Part shown: piece after piece, positions 12,401 to 24,534 of the stretch
How positions within the stretch are numbered: position 1 is the first letter of the stretch
Layout: every line of letters starts with the position of its first letter
Origin: Linanthus parryae
Taxonomy: Eukaryota > Streptophyta > Magnoliopsida > Ericales > Polemoniaceae
Assembly: GCA_023055425.1 (NCBI GenBank)
Contig: JALGPY010000008.1
Coordinates: 8,504,501-8,568,500 of the forward strand
Direction: 5' to 3'
Length of the DNA stretch: 64,000 nucleotides
Notes under the pieces: generated by a model
What the model saw: only the letters and a program-made list of their open reading frames with translations
Database searches by the model: none
Told to the model about the DNA's origin: nothing
Program-made: the position numbers and the translations under genes

Positions 12401-15400
12401 TGTAACTTTATTTGCTGTTTAGTTAAAAAATAACTGCTCAATGTGAAGAATTCGTGAGTAAATGGTGGAGTTTTTTGTATGAAACTTTGAGGTCTGCGCA
12501 AGAGTACTAGATGACAGGAGTGTTACGTGGTTTAACAACTAAGTAAGTAGTAATCTGTGATTCTAAGACTGCAGTTTCATTTAAATGAGAACCTCACTCT
12601 GATTTCTTAGCTGCCCAATGAAAAAGGGTTGCAACAACATGAAAACGTGACTTGTCCTTGTGTGAACTGAGTATAATTGTGATACAAGATTAGTTAAATA
12701 TGGTCACTGAATTTAGCATGCATCATTATCTTCAAATCTCCCTTTATTGTTTCGACTGTTCCCTGATGCATTAGCTGGTGTTTCCAGATCTTTCCAAGTG
12801 TGTTCTTGGGTGAAATTATTGAGGCAGCTAACACTTTCAGGTCAGTAAGCCTTCATTTATTTGTTGCTCTGGGTTCCTCCTTCGAATTCTTTGTGTATAT
12901 GACACGCCTTGTATGTCCCAAACATAACAGATCTCTATCATGGCTAGACTTTGTGGATCAATGGCAATACTTCATTAAAATGCTAGGCCTCAAATGTTTT
13001 TTGTTGTTCATTCTTGCAATATTTATTTTAAGCATGAAATCAACTCAGGAATGTGAAGAATTGCCCCCCTGGATATTTTAAGCTTTTGGTGAAATTGGCA
13101 AACAGTAATTGCTACATGTAACAGGCCTCATTTTCATTACTTTAAACGTTACTGAAGTTTCTATGATGGTTGAAGAGAAATCTATTTGACTCTATCTAAA
13201 TAAAGAGAATGTGACGTAAACGTTAGATATTAAATCTCAAGTTGGAAAATGAATATCCAAAACACAGGTGGATTACTGTATTATGGTCTTAAATTTAAAT
13301 TGTTTACTCGTAAGTATTTCTATTGAGTTGCGTCTAATGATGCCGCGTGTCTGCACTATTCATGCTCTCTCTTTTTCCATGTGAAGTTATCCATATCTAG
13401 AAGGGACTATTATTCTTTATCCCAGAGCAATAGTGATATGGAAGATCCAACTGAAATCTTTGTAATTGATTGACATGATGTGTGGTATGAATCACCGGTT
13501 CGTTTACTGTGGTCTAATTATTAACACTACTTTCAGGGAATTTTCAAACGTCTCAGGTACTGGTATGAGATCTTCATTGGAGTGGGTTGTTAGGAAAGTT
13601 CAAGATAGAATTATTTTATGCACCTTGAGGCAATTACTGGTGAAGTTTGCAAACAAATCAAGGTAATATGAAATGATGAGTTCTTGCATACCTTGAAGAA
13701 CATTAAATGGACCGCCATGGTCTGTATGTTGAGTGGATTTTGTCTAAAATTTATGTAAAGTTGAGGCATTTGAATTCCTCGTGGTTATCTTAGTTAACTT
13801 ATTTGGTTACGATCAAGTGTTTAATCTGAAGCTTGTTCTGTCTTTGAAATAGTTAGCACATATGTGTTGGTCTGTTCGTGTTCCAGTGAGTTGTTCAAAG
13901 AAATGGCTTATATGAAAACTTTTTGTTTCACTAGTATTTACCATACTTCTTTTTCTATGTCCTTTGTTATGCTTTCATGTGTATTTTTTTTTTTTCTATT
14001 CGCTTAAAGATTCTTAGTTCCCAGGGTTTATGCTCACTCATCTCTTTTTTCAACAACTGCTTCAGAAGAGGAGCATGATTTTGATGTATTGTGTATTCCA
14101 CAGAAAATCTACTTGGTATATGAACTGAAGTGCTGCTGTTACAAATATAGTTAGATTTGTAGGACACTGGCCGTTACTCGTGATTATGTATTTGCTATTC
14201 TTTTGCCTAATATTCAAAACTTGGTGATTAAACATCTTTTTCAGTTTCTAAATTCTTATGAAGTGAATATGATATTTTGGAAGAGACTGAGAATTAGATC
14301 TATCTTACCTCCTGCTATTCATTTATCATTTAGTTCGAGGGCCAGTTTATTTTCATCGTCAATAAATTGGTGTAATTTTACTGTTTCTGACTAGTCAATC
14401 TTTTTGTGAGTGATAATTGTTGACCATTGGAATTATTGCGTTGCTCACTTACATTGTGATTTTGTGATTCTTTGCAATTTTATAATTCTGTACTCCATCA
14501 GCAGGCACTCGTTTGAGTATTTTGATAGGGATGAGATGATAGTAGCTCATGTGGTGGGAGGAGTTGATGCTTTCATTAAGATGTCTCAAAGTTGGCCAGT
14601 GTATTGTGATGCATTGAAGTTGATGTCACTGAAGAGCTCAAATCTATCTACGAAGGAAATTTCATTGAGCTTTCTCTGCAAGGTTGAGGTGAGTTACATT
14701 GTTCACCAAGTCCTGCCTTGCATAAGAATTGGTCTTAGTTTTACATTGTTCACCTTAAGGAATTACTTCTCCCTACATGTGAATCAAAATAACTGCTAAG
14801 AAACATGGATAACTGCTAGTGAAGTATGAAGGGCCTTCTTTTGTAGCATTTGACCGGTTTTATACCATTTGAGACTGTTGAATGACCGTAATGTAAGCAG
14901 CCGAAAACATTTCTATGTTCCTGTCTCTTGAGAAAAGTATATCAATTGTTTGGAAACTAAAAGTTTATGTAAGCTTGACTTTTTGTGCAATACTCCTTCC
15001 AATGTCGTTACTTGAGTTATTTCACAGAATCTATCTAAATGAATAGTCCTTGTAATTGTTGGATAAAATTTCGTTGAGGTACCCTAACCTTTTGCTAACA
15101 GAGTCCACTCGCTACTCATAAGTCACATGTCCTGTAAGTGAACCACATCTGGAGCTCCTACAGCCCTACTCCTGCTCGTGTCTTGTTCATGTAGAAAACA
15201 GATATAGCATGTTGGGGTGGAGCCCTGGTTCATGGGCGACCCGTTTTATGAATCGACCCGGTTCATGTTTTGCTACGACCCGAAAAGGGAGACATGATTC
15301 GTGGAGCGAAGGCTTGGGCCGGTAGGCCCAAGACCCGTTTTGACCCGTTTGGGCTTGGATCCGGCCCGGTTTGATAGGTTGTCTATTTATAGAGTTCTTA

Positions 15401-17691
15401 GGGTTCGTAGCATGTTATGTTGAGCGTTCTGATTTCGCTTGTAATTCTCTCTGAGACGATTCGTCTGTTTTAGTGAAATCTCTGCAACTCCGTGGAGTAG
15501 GCTGTTTTGCCGAACCACGTGAATCTGTGTGTTTTGATTCTTTCTTTCTGCATATTTTTCGTTTTTCACAACATAGCAAAGTTCGAAGTTTATGCCTCAG
15601 CACTTATGTCAAATAGTTCAGTATTGTTCATCTGTGAAACAATTCTAATGGGTTGCATGAGTAACAACCCGCACACAACCACACTTTTCTTCGCGGCCTT
15701 GTTTGGTTAAGTGAAAAAATTATGGGGATAAGAGATATACTGGGATATGAGGTAGGATATGATTGTACTGGAATAAGGCAGGATAAGTGATTTTTGGTTC
15801 CGAGTGTTTGGTTAGAGCAGGATATGAACAAGGATTAGGGTGAAAATGACTGCACTGTCCTGAATTTTGATCCGTAACTGTTTGTCTTCTAAAACATCTT
15901 TCGTGATACTTCATTTACAAATTATATGTTTTAACTGTATTTTTTGAGAAGATATGTTTGACTGTTATTATACATCATTTTTCTTGTATAAATTTAAGTA
16001 AATTTTGTAATAAGAGATAATTATGTTTACTAAATAATAAACAAGAACAAAACAGAAAAGAATAAATAATAGGAAGAACTTCAGATCGGAGCACAAAAAA
16101 GAAAAAGAAGAAGAGCAGGAAGGACCTTCAATTTGATTGAAGAATGCACCACGACCAAGCACCTATTACCATTTTTCATAATAATTTACTTTGATTTGGT
16201 GGAGGAATTTTTTGTAAAAAAGTTTAAGCTCAATTTGATTAGGATGATTATGGCATTTTTTTTTCCAAAAACAATAAACTCAAATCGTGGTGGGTATTTA
16301 TAGCATGTAATTTGATTAAGTTGATGAGTGCATTTTTCTCAAAATATTTAAGCTGAATTTGTTGTGGTGGGTATTTATAGCTTGTAATTTGATTAGGTTG
16401 TTGGGGGCATTTTTGTCAAAAAAGTAAGCTCAATTGGTGGTGGGTATTTGTAATTTGATCTGTTTGATGAGGACATTTTTGTTCAAAAAATTCAAGCTCA
16501 ATTTTTATCCTACCGTGGGGGGGGGGGGGGGGGGGGGTTGGTACAATTTGAAGGCCGCAGCAAGTTCACAGGAGGGCTGACATCCTACGGCAGATAAACT
16601 GGAATTTCAAAGCATTTGTTTGTAATGGTAAAAAATATAGAAAAGATTCACTCACCATTTCTCATTGGCGAATGGTTAAATCTTTGTTTTATGTCTTAAA
16701 GGCATTGGGGTCATTTTTTTTCCTGAATAACCATTTGAGTTTGGTTGTAGAACGATCTGGTGTCAGGCATAGAGCAAATCCAGATCTTGTCAAGTCAGTT
16801 TGATGTATTAGGTATCAGCTATGGTCGCCTTTGGTGGGGAGCGTCCGTTTTGTACCTGCATATCACCTTTCAGCTTGATGGCATGAGGTTAGGAATTGTG
16901 AAAGAAAACAATGTAATTCCTTAGGTTTGTACCAATGCCTGATGTGATGCAATGCCTCTTTCAAACCATCTCCACAACTCGCTTATTTCCTCTGCTAACC
17001 ACAAGTAGTTAATGACCTCAGTCTAGGGGTGTGATGCGTTGAGGTCTAAAGTTCAGATCGAATCTCTTTAGCGTACTGGCGGTTTACATGGTTCTTAACA
17101 CCAGGGTTTCTGTTGAAAAAGTTATCATCTCAGTTTTCTGAATGGAGGTGGTAATTTCGCTACAGAAATGTCAATTTATTCACCTTTTTTTACCATTATA
17201 TTGGAAATAGGATTACATCTGGACTCACGTTTCTTCTGAGTTCTGATATTAGTTGGTCAAAAGATATTTGGTTAGCCTTGAGTTGGTGCGTAAGCCGTAA
17301 AGAAATACACCTATGGTTATTTACCTGGAAAATAATTTTGAATCGTATGAATTTACGATATCTTTTCTTTCCTTTGCCAAAATGATGCGTTTTAAGTATC
17401 TTAGGAGTTGGAAACTAATTAAAAGTTGTGGTTAAACTTTTGTTCTTGAATGGCTTCTTCATCTTAACCATTCAGGCTTGTTTTACCATAATAGTGCTCC
17501 ATTTAGTATATAGATTTATTTTACATTGAAAAGTTGTGTAATGTTACTTGAGCTGCTTCCATTTTGTTCCTTCAAATCAGGAAATGGCGAATTCATTGAA
17601 TGCCAATGTACGAGCTAACATTTCAAGTTTCACAGACGCCATTGAGGAAATACTGGTGCAGCAAATGCGAGAAGAACTCCATTCGTCGTGA
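9445..17691 (+). CDS. Conserved-looking coiled-coil protein, 434 aa, 13 exons, function unknown
   Basis: Exons read at 9445-9509, 9612-9717, 9811-9874, 10372-10473, 10547-10611, 11179-11262, 11814-11893, 11992-12202, 12788-12840, 13537-13662, 14505-14688, 16751-16804 and 17581-17691. All have GT-AG borders, phases agree throughout, and the total is 1,305 nt ending in TGA. Residues about 25-210 are Glu/Lys/Leu-rich with heptad spacing, predicting coiled coil. Residues about 210-400 look globular, with alternating hydrophobic strands (for example LSIEYVEGTMKIK) and a SLEWVVRKVQDRI helix. No membrane segment or catalytic motif is visible. The coiled coil followed by a small alpha/beta domain recalls RWD-fold kinetochore subunits, but that is speculation and I give no symbol. 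Introns 3, 6 and 11 are swollen by transposons. Exon 6 and the small exon 12 are the least certain. Confidence 0.75.
9938..10304. mobile_element. PIF/Harbinger (Tourist-like) MITE, copy 2, in intron 3
   Basis: This 367-bp element has ends GGCTCTGTTTGGTT and AACCAAACGGAGCC and is flanked by TTA at 9935-9937 and 10305-10307. It is copy 1 (8910-9292) in reverse orientation. It makes up most of the 497-bp intron and ends 67 bp before the acceptor. An extra TTA plus GGCTCTGTTT lies at 9898-9910, before a poly-T run, as if the left end had been partly duplicated. Confidence 0.88.
11472..11614. mobile_element. Foldback MITE in intron 6 of the coiled-coil gene
   Basis: Arms of about 37 bp (starting TTTAAGGTGGCATTTTCACT and ending with its complement at 11614) pair with few mismatches around a 70-bp centre. 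There is no coding capacity. The target duplication is uncertain. Confidence 0.7.
14502..14505 (+). promoter_or_regulatory. Tandem (NAGNAG) splice acceptor at exon 11
   Basis: The acceptor reads ATCAGCAG, so splicing after either AG keeps the frame and adds or omits one codon. This is an established source of one-residue isoforms; use here is inferred. Confidence 0.5.
15210..15573 (+). mobile_element. Solo LTR (364 bp) in intron 11 of the coiled-coil gene
   Basis: The sequence begins TGTTGGGGTGG, ends TTTTTCACAACA (TGTTG...CAACA termini), and is flanked by the perfect 5-bp duplication TAGCA (15205-15209 and 15574-15578). A TATTTATAGAG promoter-like motif lies about midway. These are the hallmarks of a solo LTR left by recombination between two LTRs. 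Its parent family was not identified. Confidence 0.85.
15694..16560. repeat. Repeat block with a minisatellite and poly-G in intron 11
   Basis: The block opens with GCGGCCTTGTTTGG and closes with AAGGCCGC, an 8-bp inverted match. From about 16193 to 16505, roughly four copies of a 75-90 bp unit (GGTGGGTATTTATAGC, TTGATTAGGTTG, CATTTTTGTCAAAAAA) stand in tandem, followed by 21 G at 16517-16537. It may be one MITE-like element that expanded internally. Confidence 0.5.
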
Positions 17692-17964
17692 TTTACTTCC
17701 TCTTGCTATTCCTTGTTTCTTTCCCAACAGCCATTGAAGAACTCCATTAGTAGGTCGCTGTTGTGAAACCATTTAAATTTCCCTTTAGTTGTTAATGGTA
17801 ATTGGTTATCTTACTGTAGCTGATGTTTTAGCTTATCTAATTTGTTCGTACACAATGTTTGATCAAGTAGCTCTTTGATTAAATTTTTACAATGGCTGTA
17901 ATCAAAATGAGTCAAAAATCTCTGTTTTTTTGAAATGAGCAATCTCTGGTTTTTCTGAAATTGT

Positions 17965-18040
17965 TTTTGTCGTCAACCGGGTTCGAACCCGGGAGCTCAT
18001 GCGGGGGCTTCCAATACTCAACCACTTTAGCTGCATCACT
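17965..18040 (-). mobile_element. tRNA-derived SINE head, minus strand
   Basis: On the minus strand, an A-box-like GCTAAAGTGGTTGAGT (18016-18031) is followed about 35 bp on by a B box GGTTCGAACCC (near 17979-17989), as in tRNA-derived SINEs. A clean acceptor stem is not evident, so I do not call a functional tRNA. Confidence 0.55.
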
Positions 18041-18174
18041 GTAATTAAATTTTTATTTATTTTATTTAGTTGGGCTGGGTTTGTTAGAGATTTGCTGGGC
18101 CATGGTAAATTTCAGCAAGCCCAAGCCTGGTATGTTAGCTGTGAGACATTCAGTTTCAATGGCCCAAACACATG

Positions 18175-18268
18175 AATATTTATTTTGTAAGGCCCAGAAT
18201 CTATACGACCCTTTTCATATTTGGATTTTTTTTTAGTATAGGGCCTCGGGCCTTACAAAATAAGTATT
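18175..18268. repeat. Inverted repeat, 21-bp arms
   Basis: The arms at 18175-18195 and 18248-18268 match at 20 of 21 positions (core TTTTGTAAGGCCC). It could form a hairpin in RNA or be a foldback element. It lies about 0.5 kb after the coiled-coil gene. Confidence 0.7.
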
Positions 18269-18484
18269 TGGAATTGCTGTGTTTGAATCATCGAACCGGT
18301 CAGTAATAATTAAGTTTTAATAATACGCATAGGATACCGTCCTATTGCCAATAGTTTTCTTCTTGAAAAGAGTAAAAGACACTTTCACACCCTTAGGTTT
18401 GTCACAAAGACACTTGCGCCGGGTCATGAGGTCACTTCTTTTTGATATTATTGCTCGTGCTGTCGTGCATAACTAATTGATCAA

Positions 18485-19192
18485 AAGGTCGCCTCCATCC
18501 CATTGGAGCCAACTTGAAACTTACACTCTGGAATGGTGAACAGTTATCTGATCCTACTCGGTATCGACAAATTGTCGGTAGCCTAGTTTATCTCATAGTC
18601 ACTCGTCCTGACATAGCTTATGATGTGCATCAGGTTAGTCAGTTTTTCAGTGCTCCTCGCTCTACACAGTATGTTGCTGTCCTTCGTATTCTACGTATGT
18701 GAAATGTACTCTGTTTCGCGGTCTATATTTTTCTGTCGAGTCCACCCATTTTATATGGGTTTTTAAATGCTGATTGAGCTGGCGATCCGAATGATAGACG
18801 TTCTACTACGGGGTATAGTTTCTTGTTTGGCAACTCGCTTATCTCCTAGCGCAGCAAGAATCAAAGTGTTGTTGCTCGGTCCAGCACAGAAGCTGAGTAT
18901 CGTGCATTATCTGATGCTACACAGAAGCTTATCTGGCTGCGATGGTTATTATCTAATATGGGAATGCCAGAGTCCAATGCTCCTACTATATGTTGTGACA
19001 ACCGCAGGGCCATCCAGATTGCTCACAATGACGTTCTTCATGCTCGGATGAAACACATTGAGATAGATTATCACTTTACACGCCATCATCTCCGTGGTGA
19101 CATAGTTCATCTGAAGTTTGTGTATTCTTCAGATCAAACTGTCGATATTCATACAAAGTCTCATTCGGCTGGATGCTTTCGCACTTAGTCTC
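18485..19192 (+). pseudogene. Copia pol 3' fragment (end of RT and RNase H), broken
   Basis: Translated pieces match the 3' part of the Copia polyprotein at 47364-47999 in this window: LSDPTRYRQIVGSLVYL, TRPDIAYDVHQVSQF, and AHNDVLHARMKHIEID with the terminal DIHTKSH. The reading frame shifts at least twice, near 18700 and 18950, and everything upstream of late RT is missing. It cannot encode a working protein. Confidence 0.88.
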
Positions 19193-19233
19193 CAAACTTT
19201 CGCTTATCACGACAACTTCAGTTTGAAAGGGTC

Positions 19234-19400
19234 TGTTATGATATATGTGTATTATTTGTCCTACATCGCTCTAGCATTTTATTTTCACTTTTTGTGTAGC
19301 CTATAAATACGAACTCTTGTACACTACTTTACTCAAGTTGAATACAAGATTATTCCATTTATCTCATTTCGTATCATTATAAACTCTCATTAGAACTCTT
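19234..19400 (+). mobile_element. Copia 3' LTR, right border unclear
   Basis: It begins TGTTATGATATATGTG directly after the pol fragment, like the LTR at 56333 (TGTTATGATATATGTC), and contains CCTATAAATACGAACTC, a TATA-like promoter. The right end and a target duplication could not be fixed. From here to 20457 I see no gene. Confidence 0.6.
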
Positions 19401-20457
19401 TAATTACACAATATACACTAATATATTTGTAACATCCAAATAAAAACAATTAAGATGACTTTGTAACTTTAATGTAATGACTTTACACCGTCATCTATAC
19501 TTTGGATGCTATCCATAGGAAACCCCATCACCCTCTATCTAAATTTTGATGTAGTTCGGGTGTGTTGCACCAAATTCTCAAGCTCAGGAAAGAAAAAAGT
19601 ACTGTTTAAAGTACGTTTGTTCTATCATATACTTTTCTCATGTCTAAGTTAATAAAATTATCGAAATTCCAAAATTGTTATCTTGTACATATGATATGAT
19701 AAGTTTATTTATTCACGAAGCACTGCACAAAGTGCGGGCATTGTCTAATTTTGACACAATTTTGTTACGTACGTTTTTTGTAAGTACCAGTACCAGGTGT
19801 TTGTCTCACTACTAAATATAATTCATGTATAAATATTTTGTTGACAGGGTCGAACGAGTAACTAACGTGTTTTCCGGACTATCAATAGTTGTCGGACACA
19901 TGATCCTGTTAAGTAGGATCTCCATCTTTGCCTATCATACGTTCTCTTTTAATGGGAAACATGTTTGTGTATAAATACATGTCGGTTTTTCATTTGAGTT
20001 TGAAATAAATGTAATTGTGCATTGAAACTCATTATTAAGTCGTCATTGCGTGAGATAAATGCAAGAACTCATGATGAATGTTACAAGAAGCTGGAATGGC
20101 GTAAAAAGATGAGCAACACTGACCCCATATTGTCTCTGCAAGTGGACAAGGAAAAAATTGAATACTTTTGAGGTGTTTTTTAATTTCTTTATTTCTTATT
20201 ATGGATAAATCAATTATATATCTTATCATGCATTCACACATTTTCTTAACTCTCTCATATTGTTATATCAATTGAATTGCCTCCATTGTGTTTTTTTGTT
20301 TACTTTTTCCGTTTTATGGTTTCTCTACATTTAGTTGTCGATGATTTGTTTTCCTATCTTCCAAACGTAAGAGCATTTCTCTACATTTACTATAATCTTG
20401 TGAGTCACCATGATCTTTTCTTAATTGGTCCGATCTCCATTAGAGAGACCTACATTA

Positions 20458-20592
20458 GCCTAGTTTGGCAAAGATAGATTATTAGATAGATTATTGAATG
20501 AGTGGTTGAGATGATGTGTATCTGTCTCTCTCTCCTCATCTCAACCACTCATTCAATAATCTATCCAATAATCTATCTTTGCCAAACTAGGC
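20458..20592. mobile_element. Near-perfect hairpin MITE (135 bp)
   Basis: Arms of about 58 bp (starting GCCTAGTTTGGCAAAGATAG) are almost exact reverse complements around a short loop of CT repeats. Transcription through it would give a long double-stranded stem. Flanks CATTA and CATTG hint at a target duplication. Confidence 0.85.
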
Positions 20593-22774
20593 CATTGTTA
20601 GAGTTTTCTAATTTGAATAATTGATTTTCGGTTTCAATCTACGTACTTAGTAGATATCTCAATTTTATGATATATATGCAACTAGACATAACCTCGTTCC
20701 GTGCCAACATCATAGGGCGTTGTTCCGTCATATATAGTTTTCTTTTGTAGTCTTAACTTACTAATTATACGTTCTTTAGTTTTCTTTGAGAAATCCATTT
20801 CTTTATGTTTGAGGATTTTATGTTGTATTGACCTTCATAAGTAGAAGAGAAAATATGTAAACAAATTACAAATTCTATAGTATGCTTCTTTAGGTCTATA
20901 AAGATCATATCACAATTTTAATTTTGTGAACAAAATATTTCACTACAGTTGTGCAATTTTGAAGAGATTGATTACTTGACTTTTGATTATTACCTTGTCA
21001 TGTTTAATTCAGAAAATATAATTTCCTTCAAGAAGTTAAGAAATTTTAATGAACCAATAAATACGGAAAATGTGTAATTTTCAAGTTCAGAGGTGCTTTC
21101 TTCTAGTTGCTTTAGTTGCTTCTATACAATTTTCTTTTATTTTTCGTATTTGAACCAATAATATTTTTCTTCAATTCAGTTTTTTTTTTTCTAAAAATAT
21201 GAGTACATAATAATGGAGAAAATAGATGTTAATACGATATTGTCATCTTGCTTGCTTAATGTTAGTATCCGCAAGAACGTAACACTTAAAGGGATTTATT
21301 GATAAAACTATGACATACATTAAAACTAACAGAAATTTGTGTGCACTAGTTAGTGTAACATATATCTGAAAAGTTTGTATTTTCACTTATATGTGTGTGT
21401 ATATATATATATGCGTGTATTTATTACATTGGTAAGACCGTAAGAGTACTGCCTGAGTGAAAAGAAAGGGAACACAAAGAGAAATCCTCTCTAGGGATCG
21501 AGAAATTTCTATAATCAAAACTTTTCAATTTCTTCCATAAGCCGGATCAATATAGCAGAAAACTTAACAATTTGCCCGAAATGTCAAAATCCTGCCCAAA
21601 AAAATTGCTTTATAACAATAAATACGAAAAAAATGACCCAAACTGAGTTAAAATAGAGGTCATAATCAGAAACCGAAATACTACTTAAAATGGTAAAAAA
21701 AAAAATTAAATGTCTGTTTGACTAGTCAAACGACAAAGTAGATCCAAGCCGGAAAACCGTGGAGCGCATACGGTCTATTGTAGACCGAGGTGAGCTTAGC
21801 GGAATGGGGTCGTAATACTCATTCTTATACATATAGCAAAAAATATCAAAACAACAAGCACTTATGAAATGACCCCAATTACCGTCTTCACTTTCGTGCT
21901 TTGTACTTATCTTCCATCTCGTGCTATTTAAGCGCCATTGATGTCGCATTTGATGTTCCCACATTGGCTGCAAAAATCCAAGCACATGGAATTGTCATGC
22001 CAAATAATGTGTCAATCAGACCATCCTCATATGTATTAGAACTACATGTGAATATCATCATAGCTCCCTTGATCAGGATACGATGTTTCCACAATGGCTG
22101 TAAAAATCCAAGAACAAATGTTAAATTTGGAGTTGCATCGCCACATAATATAGGTCAATCATATGCATTATAACTGCACACAAGTATTATAAGCGTACAT
22201 AGATGGTATATAGCGGTGTGAGGATAAACCGTAATATTGGACCAGATAAATTCAGCTGCAGCAAGTAGCAACCGAGTGTTTTGTTTGATCATAGGTAACA
22301 ATTTTAAGCGAGGGTGGCTAATTTATTGTACAACAAGTGGGACTCAAAGTTTGTAGTCCAGGAAGCCAACAAACATCGGAACCCACCGTCTACGAGCTAG
22401 CAAGCCTGCACGGAAATGGGAATCGGCTTCCTCTTCACCGTACTTAAAGCTTAACAAGTAATGCCTCTCTGCAAAGCAAAAAATCCTTACATATGATACC
22501 AAGGACAACAGGGAATGAAAATGTTTTGAGGGTTGGGGTAGCACCCAACAAAGAGACTGAAGTTCGGTATCCTTATGATACAATGGGTGCGTAACTTATA
22601 AATTAAGGGTCAAAAGTGGTAGTCCAACAGTTAAATCACATGACATAATGCATACGAGGATGGTTCTGATAGACCCATTCTTTGGCGTAATAATTCAAAT
22701 GAGAGAAATTACACAAACCGTTTGATAAATATCTCCATGGTGGTGCAAGCCGTTTGACACACCAATCTTCAGTT
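20593..22774. other. AT-rich intergenic DNA with an internal duplication
   Basis: No gene was recognised. Two related segments of about 110 bp (21957-22060 and 22086-22190), both with GGCTG(C/T)AAAAATCCAAG and a later ATTA(G/T)AACT, form a diverged tandem duplication. A short palindrome, ACGGTCTATTGTAGACCG, lies near 21769. Confidence 0.5.
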
Positions 22775-22812
22775 GCGTAGTTTGCATGGGTCCATTGATT
22801 GAAGAAACATTA
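22775..22812 (+). pseudogene. Isolated fragment of the RING exon
   Basis: The translation CVVCMGPLIEET matches the first zinc-ligand pair of the RING finger (CVVCMGPFVEET in both full copies). It stands alone, about 250 bp before the paralogue's first exon, and is out of order with it. It is probably debris from an earlier duplication or rearrangement. Confidence 0.7.
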
Positions 22813-23027
22813 ATCTGTCGGGTTGAGTTTTGGGTCGAACCGATATGGGTATGTAACTAGTCAACCCTAAGTCGATCCATTTATTTTTTGTCACTTTCAT
22901 GTTGACAAATTGCTGACCGTTGCGGGTTCGTGTCGACCCAAACCCGTTAACTTCGTGTTGGGTTCGTGTTGTGTCGTCATGTCGATCCGGATATTGTTAG
23001 CATTATAGCTATGTTTTTTCTTAAAAA

Positions 23028-24467
23028 ATGGCCGACGGTGAAAAAGAGCCTTATTGTTGTGTTAGGCGGGTTGAAACAAGTGGAGAGGTGCAAACACAAA
23101 CAGCCGCAGGTCAAGAGTCTAATGATGATGACAATGTTGTCGTAATTTCTCCAAGAAGCTTTGCTGAGGTATCAAATAGCGAATTATTGTATTGAGATAT
23201 GCTACATTATTTTTCTTGCGAAGTTGTTGATGATGTCATTTTGCACTTGTTTCAGACAAGACGGAAAGCTAGAAGGAACGGCCAGATGATTGAAGTTTTT
23301 GATGCTGAAAGTGACTGCCAACATGGTAATATAGCATTGCTAGCTCTTGTCAACTTTTTGTTCTTTTGGGTAATCTTGACAATTTTTTCCTCGCTAGGTC
23401 TTTCCTTGCATTTGTTTGTTTTACCTTCTTTGTTTGCAATTTTTAGAATCTTCAAAAACATATGTATGCCCTCATCTGCGTTGCAGCAGTCCCAATCAGG
23501 TCATTGCTAATTAACAGCCCCGACAGGCTTAGGAGGGCTTCTCCTGATTCAACTATTGGTGTTGGCCGTTGGATAGCAACAGAAATAAGTGAACGTAGAA
23601 AGGTATTATCCTCTTTCATTATGCTTTGAATTTCTCCTTTATTGTAATGCAATAATGTTTTTCTACTTCCTTTAAAATTGTGTAACATGTTTAGTGATTT
23701 GGCAGTTAAAATATGACTTAATTAGTCTTTTAAATGATCACTTATCTATGAAAACAATCAACTTGAGAAATTGATCCATGAGCATAAACCAATTGATGTT
23801 TATAACATGCTTTTTCCCTTTTTAATGTGCTCTTGAGATGACGTAGAGTTTGAAAGTGTATGAATACATGCCCCAGTCTTTATTTACTTATTGATGAGTT
23901 GTAGAATCTCTTATATTATCTGGACAATACCGCTAGAATGAGTGTGTTATCTGCTGTTGGATCGTTTACTAGAATTTCGGAACCTAGGAAATAGTATCAA
24001 TGACTATGTTATCAGCTGTTGGATTGTTTACTAGAAATTAGGAACCTAAGAATAGTATCGAGTTGAAGTGATTTATAAAAACCTAGGATTAGTATCAAGT
24101 AGACAACTTTAGATTGCCAGTTTTAAGGTTTTTTCATGGAATTCTCTCTGTACATGATGTACATTAGTGTCTAGTGAAGTCTTAGCCTTGCTCTTTATGT
24201 TGGCAGAGCAAAAAAGACGCTGAGGCTTTAGTCTTATTGCAAATTGTGCCTGCAATAAGTCTTCCTCCACCAAAGCCGCCGACTCCAACGTTCAATTGCG
24301 TGGTTTGCATGGGTCCGTTTGTTGAAGAAACAACAACCAAATGCGGACACATCTTCTGCAAAGAATGTATCCATAAAGCAATAGCAGCACAAGGCAAGTG
24401 CCCCACTTGCAGGCGTAAAATGAAAAAGAAGGATACATTGAGGGTGTATCTTCCTACACCTCAATAA
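23028..24467 (+). CDS. Second RING-type E3 ligase copy with a replaced first coding exon, 195 aa
   Basis: Exons at 23028-23168, 23256-23325, 23487-23602 and 24207-24467 keep the splice sites and exact lengths (70, 116, 261 nt) of the last three exons of the gene at 5472-6858. No stop or frameshift is present, and all eight RING zinc ligands are intact. Homology to the first coding exon starts only near 23070. The original N-terminal 33 or so residues are gone, and unrelated upstream DNA supplies an in-frame ATG with good context (AAAATGGCC) that reads through the junction for about 15 codons. If transcribed, it encodes a chimeric 195-residue protein. No promoter equivalent to the original is visible, so it may instead be a silent duplicate. 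Internal differences include Trp to Leu in exon 3 and Ser-Val to Lys-Asp in exon 4. Confidence 0.6.
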
Positions 24468-24502
24468 AGAAGGCTCCTGCCTTCTGTTTCTGGTTAGTGA
24501 GT

Positions 24503-24534
<32 letters not shown>

